A DNA stretch of 5,118 nucleotides from contig JAUQXG010000475.1 of the NCBI GenBank assembly GCA_030834765.1, forward strand, positions 1 to 5,118, given 5' to 3'. The translations under genes were made by a program, and so were the position numbers. Positions 1 through 4,887 of this stretch are shown here, piece after piece. The notes below the pieces were generated by a model. It saw only the letters and a list, made by a program, of their open reading frames with translations. It did no database searches and was not told where the DNA came from. Source of the stretch: Lutispora sp. Lineage in GTDB: Bacteria; Bacillota; Clostridia; Lutisporales; Lutisporaceae. Positions within the stretch are counted from its first letter, which is position 1; each line of letters begins with the position of its first letter.

Positions 1-2
1 CA

Positions 3-335
3 GGTGATAAGCTCTTTATTGTTTTTGATTGTCGAGTGACTAGAGATAAAAAAGAAGCTCTATTAGATGAACTGTCTAGCATTCTGAAAGTAATAGATGA
101 TAAATCCAGAATGGAAATTCTAAGAATACTTGTAAACAATAGGAGTTATGGTAAGGAATTATCGGATATAATAGGCATTTCCACTCCTACAGTATCTCAT
201 CATCTGGAAATATTAAAACAAGCTGGCTTTATAAAAGAAGAAAAAATTAGAAATATAAAATATTTTACTGCAGATAAAGAAAGTCTTAAAAGGGTAATTG
301 AAGATATAAATAAATATTTCTTTAGTGCTGAATAA
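3..335 (+). CDS. ArsR-like winged-helix regulator, C-terminal part (5' end outside window)
   Basis: A DNA-binding transcription regulator whose effector and targets are unknown. Numbered from the GTG at 36, residues 12-35 resemble the ArsR/SmtB dimer and first-helix region (DDKSRMEILRIL). Residues 40-65 form the helix-turn-helix, with recognition helix TPTVSHHLEILKQAGF, and residues 66-78 form the wing (EEKIRNIKYFT). I see no obvious metal-binding cysteine cluster. The GTG at 36 has no suitable ribosome binding site. The frame stays open to the left edge and encodes GDKLFIVFDCRV just before it, so this is probably the DNA-binding end of a longer protein with an N-terminal domain outside the window. 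The gene ends 4 nt before a large hairpin and converges on spoVB. Family assignment is confident; full extent and role are not. Confidence 0.8.
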   Translation, partial: GDKLFIVFDCRVTRDKKEALLDELSSILKVIDDKSRMEILRILVNNRSYGKELSDIIGISTPTVSHHLEILKQAGFIKEEKIRNIKYFTADKESLKRVIEDINKYFFSAE

Positions 336-339
336 TTAA

Positions 340-434
340 CCAGCCATTATTAAAATGATATAAATATAGCAGACATGGTCTTTTGTGTCTACTATATTTA
401 TATCATTTCATTATTAATAATGGCTGGCCTTTTT
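340..434. terminator. Long imperfect hairpin between converging genes, probable bidirectional terminator
   Basis: An outer 13-bp stem pairs 340-352 with 415-427 (CCAGCCATTATTA against its complement). An inner AT-rich stem pairs about 353-369 with 392-408, and a 5-bp tip pairs 371-375 with 386-390. One side has a 6-nt bulge (409-414), and one C/A mismatch sits at 370/391. On the + strand the stem is followed after CC by five T (430-434), as expected for an intrinsic terminator of the regulator gene. On the - strand the hairpin starts about 22 nt beyond the spoVB stop and is followed by a weaker T-rich run. It is much longer than a typical terminator. Confidence 0.75.
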
Positions 435-449
435 ATATGTTTTATAAAG

Positions 450-1964
450 CTAGTTGAATTTGAAGGTATTTTTTATCTGTGATATTGTGAAGGTTCTTGT
501 AAGCACTAAAAGCATCAAATATATAAGCATACTAGCAGCAGCTTTATAAATGAAGCTAATATTTAGTGTGTTTAAATAAAATAAGGCTAATACAGTTCCA
601 CATATTGATATTAATGGATTTATAACGTTTTCAAAATATTTTATTTTGATAGGTGATTTTTTTCCTAATATCCAAATATTAAATGTGACTACAATAAGTG
701 AACTTACATTGAAACCTATTATATAACCATATATACCTATTCCAGGGATTGGCGTTAAAATATAAATGCAAGCAATTGTTATGGCAATATTTAAAAGTGA
801 ATTCTGGAAAACATAATTTTGTAAATTTACTGAGTTCATTATAGAAAATAATATAAATTGCCAATATTCAAATAAACAGCCTAAGCTAATCCAGAATAAA
901 AGAGGGGCAGCTTGAGGACATTTAAAGAAATAGTCACATATTTCAAGAGGGAACACCATGAAAATAACTGTCATAAAAATTGCTAGAACTGTTGTTATTT
1001 TATGAGCATCGTTACATTTCTTATTTAATGCTACCCAATTTTTTCTTGTATAAGATGCGGCTATGGAAGGCACTAAAGTCACTCCTAGAGAAGCTACAAT
1101 AATAAAAGGAAAAAAGACAAGTGGAATAACCATACCTGTTAGCTCACCATATAAAGATAGGGCTCTTTCATGGGTAAGGCCAGCTTGAACTAATTGTGTT
1201 GGAATCATAATTGCTACAATCATATCCATAATAGTATTTAATGCTCCGCTGATAGATAAAGGGAGGGCTAGCTTTATTACCGAAAAAATTACACCAGATG
1301 AAATATCTGCTCTATCACTAGTGTTTACTGGGAGTTTATTCTTTTTGTAAGCAAAAGCCAATAATATTAAGCTCATTAATTCGCCTAGTGTCATTGCTAT
1401 CATAGCACCAGCACATATGTATTCAATTCCGTAAGGCATAAGGTAAGTTGTAACAGCAATTAAGACGGAAAGGCGAATAACTTTTTCAATCACATCAATG
1501 ATTGCAGGAGGCTGTACGTTTTGTAAACCATAAAAGTAGCCTTTAAGTACTGCTGAGGCTGAAATAAATATGATGGCTGGAGCTAAAATAATAATAGAAA
1601 AAACTGTTCTAGAGTCCTTTAAAATATGCAGAGAAAGATATTCAGCATTCATACCGACTGCCAAAGAAATTACGATACTCCACAAAGTAACAACTATTCC
1701 AGATGTACGTATAATTTTAAATATATTTTTGTATCTTCCTTTTGTATGCTCTTCAGAAGCGAGCTTGGAGATAGCAGTAGTAATGCCTCCAGAGACTAAG
1801 GTTATCATTAAGTAATATAATGGAATAATTAACTGATATAAACCAATGCCTTCTGAACCAATGGATCTGCTCAAGTATACTCTATATACAAAAGCTAATA
1901 CTCCTGTCAAAAGATTTGTTATAGTAAGTATAAAAGCACCTTGTATAAAGGTCATGTTTTTCAA
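450..1964 (-). CDS. spoVB: Stage V sporulation protein B-like MOP/MurJ-family flippase
   Basis: A polytopic inner-membrane protein of the MOP (MATE/polysaccharide flippase) superfamily, which moves lipid-linked precursors across the membrane; in Bacillus, SpoVB is needed for spore cortex synthesis. At 504 aa it is close to the family length. The sequence is a series of hydrophobic segments with SpoVB-like landmarks: RVYLSRSIGSEGIGLYQ (28-44), TAISKLASE (63-71), AVLKGYFYGLQN (138-149), MPYGIEY (176-182) and AGAMIAMTLGEL (185-196). The start is TTG at 1964-1962: GAGGTG (complement of 1972-1977) lies 7 nt upstream, whereas the in-frame ATG at 1955-1953 would be 16 nt away. It stands alone, converging on the regulator gene and diverging from pyrB. 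SpoVB paralogues occur in clostridia, so the exact sporulation role is inferred from similarity recalled from the Bacillus protein. Confidence 0.88.
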   Translation of the reverse strand: MKNMTFIQGAFILTITNLLTGVLAFVYRVYLSRSIGSEGIGLYQLIIPLYYLMITLVSGGITTAISKLASEEHTKGRYKNIFKIIRTSGIVVTLWSIVISLAVGMNAEYLSLHILKDSRTVFSIIILAPAIIFISASAVLKGYFYGLQNVQPPAIIDVIEKVIRLSVLIAVTTYLMPYGIEYICAGAMIAMTLGELMSLILLAFAYKKNKLPVNTSDRADISSGVIFSVIKLALPLSISGALNTIMDMIVAIMIPTQLVQAGLTHERALSLYGELTGMVIPLVFFPFIIVASLGVTLVPSIAASYTRKNWVALNKKCNDAHKITTVLAIFMTVIFMVFPLEICDYFFKCPQAAPLLFWISLGCLFEYWQFILFSIMNSVNLQNYVFQNSLLNIAITIACIYILTPIPGIGIYGYIIGFNVSSLIVVTFNIWILGKKSPIKIKYFENVINPLISICGTVLALFYLNTLNISFIYKAAASMLIYLMLLVLTRTFTISQIKNTFKFN

Positions 1965-2004
1965 TACATATCACCTCAAGTTTTAAATATATTATTAAAT
2001 AATA

Positions 2005-2033
2005 TTGACAGCTTTTTAATTATATGATATCTT
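2005..2033 (+). promoter_or_regulatory. Sigma-A-type promoter for pyrBI
   Basis: A perfect TTGACA (2005-2010) is followed after exactly 17 nt by TATCTT (2028-2033, four of six matches to TATAAT). Transcription would begin near 2040, just before the first PyrR-binding hairpin, which fits a complete attenuator leader. The alternative -10 TATGAT (2023-2028) leaves only a 12-nt spacer and is less likely. Confidence 0.6.
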
Positions 2034-2046
2034 TAAAAAAATAAAC
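2019..2046 (-). promoter_or_regulatory. Possible sigma-E-like promoter for spoVB
   Basis: Read on the - strand, CATATAAT (2026-2019) matches the Bacillus sigma-E -10 consensus CATACAAT at seven of eight bases. Thirteen bases upstream, GTTTATT (2046-2040) matches five of seven positions of the -35 consensus KMATATT. No good TTGACA-like element lies 17 bp upstream of the embedded TATAAT, which argues against a plain sigma-A promoter. The region is AT-rich, so chance matches are likely. The site overlaps the divergent pyrB promoter. Confidence 0.35.
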
Positions 2047-2077
2047 CTTTAACATGGTCCTGTGAGACTAAGAAGGG
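2046..2077 (+). promoter_or_regulatory. PyrR-binding anti-antiterminator hairpin (first PyrR site)
   Basis: The loop sequence GGTCCTGTGAGACT (2056-2069) follows the PyrR-binding consensus ARUCCNGNGAGGYU with two changes. Both keep stem pairing: G for A at the first position can still pair with the last U, and A for G at position 12 makes a U-A pair with U3. A lower stem of CCTTT (2046-2050) against GAAGG (2072-2076) closes it. From known PyrR biology, UMP-bound PyrR would stabilise this hairpin, stop the antiterminator forming and so let the terminator at 2104-2132 fold. Confidence 0.85.
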
Positions 2078-2110
2078 ACAAAACGAATAGTTTTGATTTT
2101 ACTGCCTTCT
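2071..2110 (+). promoter_or_regulatory. Antiterminator of the pyr leader
   Basis: AGAAGG (2071-2076) pairs perfectly with CCTTCT (2105-2110), and an inner stem pairs CAAAAC (2079-2084) with GTTTTG (2090-2095) around the loop GAATA. The outer 5' arm is shared with the PyrR hairpin and the 3' arm with the terminator, so the three structures exclude one another as in the classic PyrR attenuator. It would form when PyrR is not bound, allowing read-through into pyrB. Confidence 0.75.
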
Positions 2111-2132
2111 CGTCTTACGGGAAGGCTTTTTT
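2104..2132 (+). terminator. Intrinsic terminator of the pyr attenuator
   Basis: GCCTTCTCGT (2104-2113) pairs with ACGGGAAGGC (2117-2126) in a 10-bp stem with one T-G wobble and a 3-nt loop, followed directly by six T (2127-2132). It lies in the leader, 41 nt before the pyrB start, and is mutually exclusive with the antiterminator. Confidence 0.92.
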
Positions 2133-2133
2133 A

Positions 2134-2166
2134 CCTTTAAAATAGTCCGGAGAGGCTAAAAGGAGG
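2134..2166 (+). promoter_or_regulatory. Second PyrR-binding motif, stem covering the pyrB Shine-Dalgarno
   Basis: AGTCCGGAGAGGCT (2144-2157) is an exact match to the PyrR loop consensus ARUCCNGNGAGGYU. A lower stem can form between CCTTT (2134-2138) and AAAGG (2159-2163). The 3' arm is part of the pyrB Shine-Dalgarno AAGGAGG (2160-2166), which sits 7 nt before the ATG. No terminator follows this copy, so if PyrR binds here the natural outcome would be blocked ribosome binding. Motif recognition is firm; the translational role is inferred. Confidence 0.75.
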
Positions 2167-2173
2167 AGTATTA

Positions 2174-3118
2174 ATGAATTTAAAAGGACGACATTTAATT
2201 GATCCCAATGATTTTACATTAGAAGAGCTTGATGAAGTTTTTAAGCTAGCGGATAAAATGATTAAAGACAGAAATGCTTATTCTAAAATTTGCCAAGGAA
2301 GAATTCTTGGAACATGTTTTTATGAACCTAGCACTAGAACAAGATTAAGTTTTGAATCAGCGATGCTTAGAATGGGAGGGAGCATATTAGGCTTTTCAGA
2401 TGCTGCTACTAGCTCTGTATCAAAGGGAGAAAGTATCGCAGACACCATAAGAGTTTTAGGTTCTTATGCAGACGTGCTTGTTATGAGACACCCAAAGGAA
2501 GGTGCGCCAAAACTAGCTTCAGAGTTTTCTACAGCTCCTGTAATCAATGGTGGAGATGGCGGACATCAGCATCCTACACAAACACTAACTGATTTGTTAA
2601 CAATAAATCAGCTAAAAGGAAAAATTGAAGGACATACTGTAGCATTCTGTGGGGATCTTAAATTTGGAAGAACAGTACATTCACTGATTAGCACTTTATC
2701 TAGATATGCAAAATCTAAGTTTATACTTATATCCCCAATAGAACTTAAATTACCAGAAAGCCTAAAGGTAAATCTAAAAAGAAAATATGATATTGAAATA
2801 GTTGAGACTGAGGATCTAGAAAAACATATGGCAGAAATAGATATCTTATACATGACTAGAATACAAAAAGAAAGATTTTTTAATGAAGCGGATTATACGA
2901 GGCTTAAAGATAGCTATATACTAAATAGAAATAAGCTAAAAGATGCAAAACCAGATATGATGATTATGCATCCTCTTCCAAGAGTAAATGAAATTGGATA
3001 TGATGTAGATGGAGATCCGAGAGCTGTTTATTTTAAACAAGCAGAGTATGGAATATATGCTAGAATGGCTTTGATGGCATTATTGTTGGGGGTGGATGTA
3101 GATGTTGAAGGTAGATAG
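2174..3118 (+). CDS. pyrB: Aspartate carbamoyltransferase, catalytic chain
   Basis: Catalyses carbamoyl phosphate plus L-aspartate to N-carbamoyl-L-aspartate and phosphate, the committed step of pyrimidine synthesis in the cytoplasm. At 314 aa it has the usual length. The carbamoyl-phosphate domain carries the STRTR signature (53-57, within [13 protein letters not shown]), the SVSKGES loop with K84, R105, and the HPTQ motif (133-136). The aspartate domain carries GRT with R166, TRIQ with R229, and the HPLPR loop (266-270). These match the active-site residues known from E. coli. The start is set by AAGGAGG 7 nt before the ATG. pyrI overlaps its 3' end, so the holoenzyme is probably of the PyrB-PyrI type. 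Expression is probably controlled by the PyrR leader upstream. Confidence 0.97.
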   Translation: MNLKGRHLIDPNDFTLEELDEVFKLADKMIKDRNAYSKICQGRILGTCFYEPSTRTRLSFESAMLRMGGSILGFSDAATSSVSKGESIADTIRVLGSYADVLVMRHPKEGAPKLASEFSTAPVINGGDGGHQHPTQTLTDLLTINQLKGKIEGHTVAFCGDLKFGRTVHSLISTLSRYAKSKFILISPIELKLPESLKVNLKRKYDIEIVETEDLEKHMAEIDILYMTRIQKERFFNEADYTRLKDSYILNRNKLKDAKPDMMIMHPLPRVNEIGYDVDGDPRAVYFKQAEYGIYARMALMALLLGVDVDVEGR

Positions 3119-3533
3119 CATCAACTGCGGAATTGTAATAGATCATATTACACCAGGAAATGGAATAAAGATATTTGAAAAACTGAAGTTAGGTAATGTA
3201 GATTATCCTGTTGTACTTTTAATGAATGTTCATAGCGCCAATAAAGTAAAGAAAGATATCATTAAGATTGAAAACAAAATTGATATTGATTTGACTATGC
3301 TAGGGCTTATAGATCCTGAAATTACTGTTAATATAATTGAAAATGCTATCATAGAGAGTAAGCAGAAAGTAAAGATTCCTAATGAAGTAACAGGACTATT
3401 CAGATGTAAAAATCCTAGATGTGTAACAAATTTTGATGAATATGCTGTACCGAAATTTAGGCTTTCAAATTCAAATAAGAAGATACTTTATAGATGTAAC
3501 TATTGTGAGGAATTAACTTCATATGTAATATAA
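3102..3533 (+). CDS. pyrI: Aspartate carbamoyltransferase, regulatory chain
   Basis: Non-catalytic allosteric subunit that binds nucleotide effectors and joins PyrB trimers into the larger holoenzyme. At 143 aa it is slightly shorter than the E. coli chain. The N-terminal allosteric domain has the conserved GIVIDHI (10-16; D14 fits the effector-site Asp) and the IIKIEN segment (53-58). The C-terminal zinc domain has four cysteines, C102, C107, C132 and C135, in the CX4C...CX2C spacing expected for the structural zinc site that contacts PyrB. The ATG lies inside pyrB, overlapping by 17 nt, with a GGGGGTGG ribosome binding site (about 3088-3095) also inside pyrB, so the two are co-transcribed and probably translationally coupled. 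No further pyr gene follows; a strong hairpin starts at the stop codon. Confidence 0.95.
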   Translation: MLKVDSINCGIVIDHITPGNGIKIFEKLKLGNVDYPVVLLMNVHSANKVKKDIIKIENKIDIDLTMLGLIDPEITVNIIENAIIESKQKVKIPNEVTGLFRCKNPRCVTNFDEYAVPKFRLSNSNKKILYRCNYCEELTSYVI

Positions 3534-3584
3534 TATTAAAGAATAGGAGAGAGCTTTTCTACGCTCTCTCCTATTCTTTAATAT
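3533..3584. terminator. Perfect 22-bp hairpin, shared bidirectional terminator
   Basis: Positions 3533-3554 pair without a mismatch with 3563-3584 around an 8-nt loop (3555-3562). The core is AGGAGAGAGC/GCTCTCTCCT. In both directions the core is followed by the same U-rich sequence TATTCTTTAATAT, because the palindrome includes it. The left arm begins at the last base of the pyrI stop codon; the right arm contains the stop codon and last codons of the converging M42 gene. It therefore probably ends both transcripts, although neither side has a pure T run. Confidence 0.85.
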
Positions 3585-4599
3585 ATTCTAATAAAAGCTT
3601 GGCTGTATTTAAAATGGAATCTATATGAGTTCTTTCATAAGAATGAGAAGCATATATACCAGCTCCAATTAATCCTACCTTAATATCCATTCCAGCTTTT
3701 AGGGCTACACCACCGTCAGAACCATAATTTGGATAAATATCTACCTTATATTCAATGTTATTATCTTTACATATCTTTACTAATTTGTTTTTAAACTCAT
3801 AATCATATGGACCTCCGCTGTCTTTTGCACATATAGAAACTGTGTATTCATCAGTGTTTTGACCTGTGCCTGGAGCTCCCATATCAATGCACAAAAGTTC
3901 ATCGATCTCACAATTTAATCCTGAGCTTGCACCGTGGCCAATTTCCTCGTGACCTGTAAGGTATATTTGAATGGTGTGATCTGGAACTATTTTATTTTCA
4001 TAAATATATTTACAAACACCAAGGATAATAGCTATGCTTGCTTTGTCGTCTAAGTGCCTAGATTTTATGTAACCAGTATCCGTATATCTAAACCTAGAGT
4101 CGAAAGATATAAAATCGCCTATTTCGATTCCCAAAGCATTTACATCTTGTTTATTAGAAACTTTTGAATCTAATAATAGTTCCATATTATCAAAGCTTCT
4201 TTCCAAGGTTTTAGAGTCTGAATGAACATGAACTGAAGGTTTTATCGTATAGATTGTGCCAGAAAAGGTCTTGTTGTTTACTGTGTGCACATAACAATTT
4301 TCACATTCAATTGAGTGAGGCATATAACCACCTATAGGAGCTACAACTATTCTACCATTATTTTTTATTTCTTTTACCATTGCGCCTAATGTGTCAGCAT
4401 GTGCAGCAATAGCCTTTTTTATTGAGCTGTCTTTTCCATCTATATAGGTGATTAAACCACCTTTTTTTGTATATTGGACTTCCATGTCAAAGCTTTTAAA
4501 TTCAGCCTCAATAATCTCAAATACTTTTTTTGTATAGCCTGAAGGGCTCGGTGTTTCGCATATACTTTTTAAAATTTGAATAATATAATCATGATTCAT
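3571..4599 (-). CDS. M42-family metallopeptidase (aminopeptidase type)
   Basis: A cytoplasmic di-metal (zinc or cobalt) enzyme of peptidase family M42, whose members usually remove N-terminal residues from short peptides and form large tetrahedral assemblies. At 342 aa it has the standard length. Visible motifs are AHADTLGAM (66-74; H67 and D69 as metal ligands), RHLDDKAS (181-188; bridging Asp), GHEEIGHGAS (216-225; E218 as general base, E219 as metal ligand), CIDMGAPG (237-244; D239) and ASHSYERTH (317-325; H319 as probable last ligand). The DTLGAMVKE, SRHLDDKA and SHSYERTH wording recalls the M42 branch linked to NAGGN osmolyte operons, but no NAGGN synthesis gene is visible here. An in-frame TAA lies directly before the ATG, and no strong ribosome binding site is present. 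The start overlaps the stop of a small upstream frame (ATGA), so translational coupling is likely. Substrate unknown. Confidence 0.9.
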   Translation of the reverse strand: MNHDYIIQILKSICETPSPSGYTKKVFEIIEAEFKSFDMEVQYTKKGGLITYIDGKDSSIKKAIAAHADTLGAMVKEIKNNGRIVVAPIGGYMPHSIECENCYVHTVNNKTFSGTIYTIKPSVHVHSDSKTLERSFDNMELLLDSKVSNKQDVNALGIEIGDFISFDSRFRYTDTGYIKSRHLDDKASIAIILGVCKYIYENKIVPDHTIQIYLTGHEEIGHGASSGLNCEIDELLCIDMGAPGTGQNTDEYTVSICAKDSGGPYDYEFKNKLVKICKDNNIEYKVDIYPNYGSDGGVALKAGMDIKVGLIGAGIYASHSYERTHIDSILNTAKLLLEYIKE

Positions 4600-4649
4600 T
4601 TATATGTCCATGCTTCAAGTTGCACAACATACGATGAAATACCTAGCAT
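4596..4649 (-). CDS. Small upstream reading frame (17 codons) coupled to the M42 gene, putative leader peptide
   Basis: The frame reads MLGISSYVVQLEAWTYK and ends in TGA at 4598-4596, which overlaps the M42 start as ATGA. A near-ideal Shine-Dalgarno, AAAGGAGGTGA, lies 7 nt upstream of its ATG, whereas the M42 gene has almost none of its own. This suggests ribosomes load here and re-initiate at the peptidase. I recognise no family. It has no obvious run of one amino acid, so there is no clear attenuation peptide signal. The alternative is that the frame has no function except to deliver ribosomes. Confidence 0.5.
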   Translation of the reverse strand: MLGISSYVVQLEAWTYK

Positions 4650-4653
4650 GGAC
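4606..4653 (-). promoter_or_regulatory. Inverted repeat enclosing the small leader frame
   Basis: On the - strand GTCCATGCT (4653-4645) is the exact reverse complement of AGCATGGAC (4614-4606), giving a 9-bp stem with a 30-nt loop. In the RNA this stem would pair the ATG of the small frame (4649-4647) with its own 3' end, leaving the extended Shine-Dalgarno just outside. It could control access to the start codon, or as DNA be an operator. I do not recognise a known riboswitch class here. Confidence 0.4.
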
Positions 4654-4656
4654 CCG

Positions 4657-4667
4657 TCACCTCCTTT
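4657..4667 (-). promoter_or_regulatory. Extended Shine-Dalgarno upstream of the small frame
   Basis: AAAGGAGGTGA (4667-4657 on the - strand) is complementary over 11 bases to the usual 3' end of 16S rRNA. It is 7 nt from the small-frame ATG at 4649, but 57 nt from the M42 ATG, too far to serve the peptidase directly. It decides that translation begins upstream of the peptidase. Confidence 0.75.
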
Positions 4668-4721
4668 ATATCTTCAGTAATTTCTTTCAGACTTTTGCCT
4701 CCCATAATATTATCTAAAATT

Positions 4722-4750
4722 ATTATAGTGTAGGTAGGACGTTTTGTACA
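4722..4750 (-). promoter_or_regulatory. Probable sigma-A promoter for the M42 transcript
   Basis: On the - strand TGTACA (4750-4745; four of six matches to TTGACA) is followed after 17 nt by a perfect TATAAT (4727-4722). Transcription would begin near 4715, giving a leader of about 115 nt before the M42 start that holds the extended Shine-Dalgarno, the inverted repeat and the small frame. Confidence 0.6.
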
Positions 4751-4784
4751 CTTTAATAATATGAATAGAAAGAAATTATTAATA

Positions 4785-4813
4785 TTCAAATTATTTTAAA
4801 TTTGATATATAAT
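4785..4813 (+). promoter_or_regulatory. Candidate promoter for hutU
   Basis: TTCAAA (4785-4790; four of six matches to TTGACA) is followed after 17 nt by a perfect TATAAT (4808-4813). Transcription would begin near 4820, giving a leader of roughly 68 nt. The region is very AT-rich and contains several other TATAAT-like strings (for example 4837-4842), so the assignment is tentative. Confidence 0.4.
4786..4805. promoter_or_regulatory. AT-rich dyad over the hutU promoter, possible operator
   Basis: TCAAATT (4786-4792) and AATTTGA (4799-4805) are perfect inverted 7-bp arms separated by 6 bp. The dyad covers most of the candidate -35 element and the spacer of the hutU promoter, a normal place for a repressor site. 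No regulator is known from the window, and an AT-rich region makes chance dyads common. Confidence 0.25.
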
Positions 4814-4887
4814 AATAAAGGATGTCTTATATAAATTATAATTTTTACTATAAAAAGACAAATAACTTTTTATTGAGGGGTGTAAAA

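Noticed and set aside
679..864. 61-codon open frame on the - strand
   Set aside because: It lies wholly within spoVB in another frame and lacks a ribosome binding site; the spoVB frame encodes a coherent membrane protein through this stretch.
1570..1815. 81-codon open frame on the + strand
   Set aside because: Antisense to the conserved N-terminal third of spoVB; no recognisable protein features.
1953..1955. In-frame ATG as the spoVB start
   Set aside because: It is 16 nt from the GAGGTG ribosome binding site, whereas the TTG at 1964-1962 is at the normal 7 nt.
2608..2853. 81-codon open frame on the - strand
   Set aside because: Antisense to the conserved pyrB aspartate domain; a shadow of that gene.
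4597..4715. Known riboswitch or T-box in the M42 leader
   Set aside because: I looked for T-box signatures and for guanidine-type (ykkC, mini-ykkC) motifs; none matched beyond short GACGGG/GGGTC strings.
4823..4871. Hairpin plus T run before hutU as a transcription terminator or attenuator
   Set aside because: The continuous stem is only 6 bp, AT-rich, and separated from the T run by six bases; too weak to annotate as a terminator.
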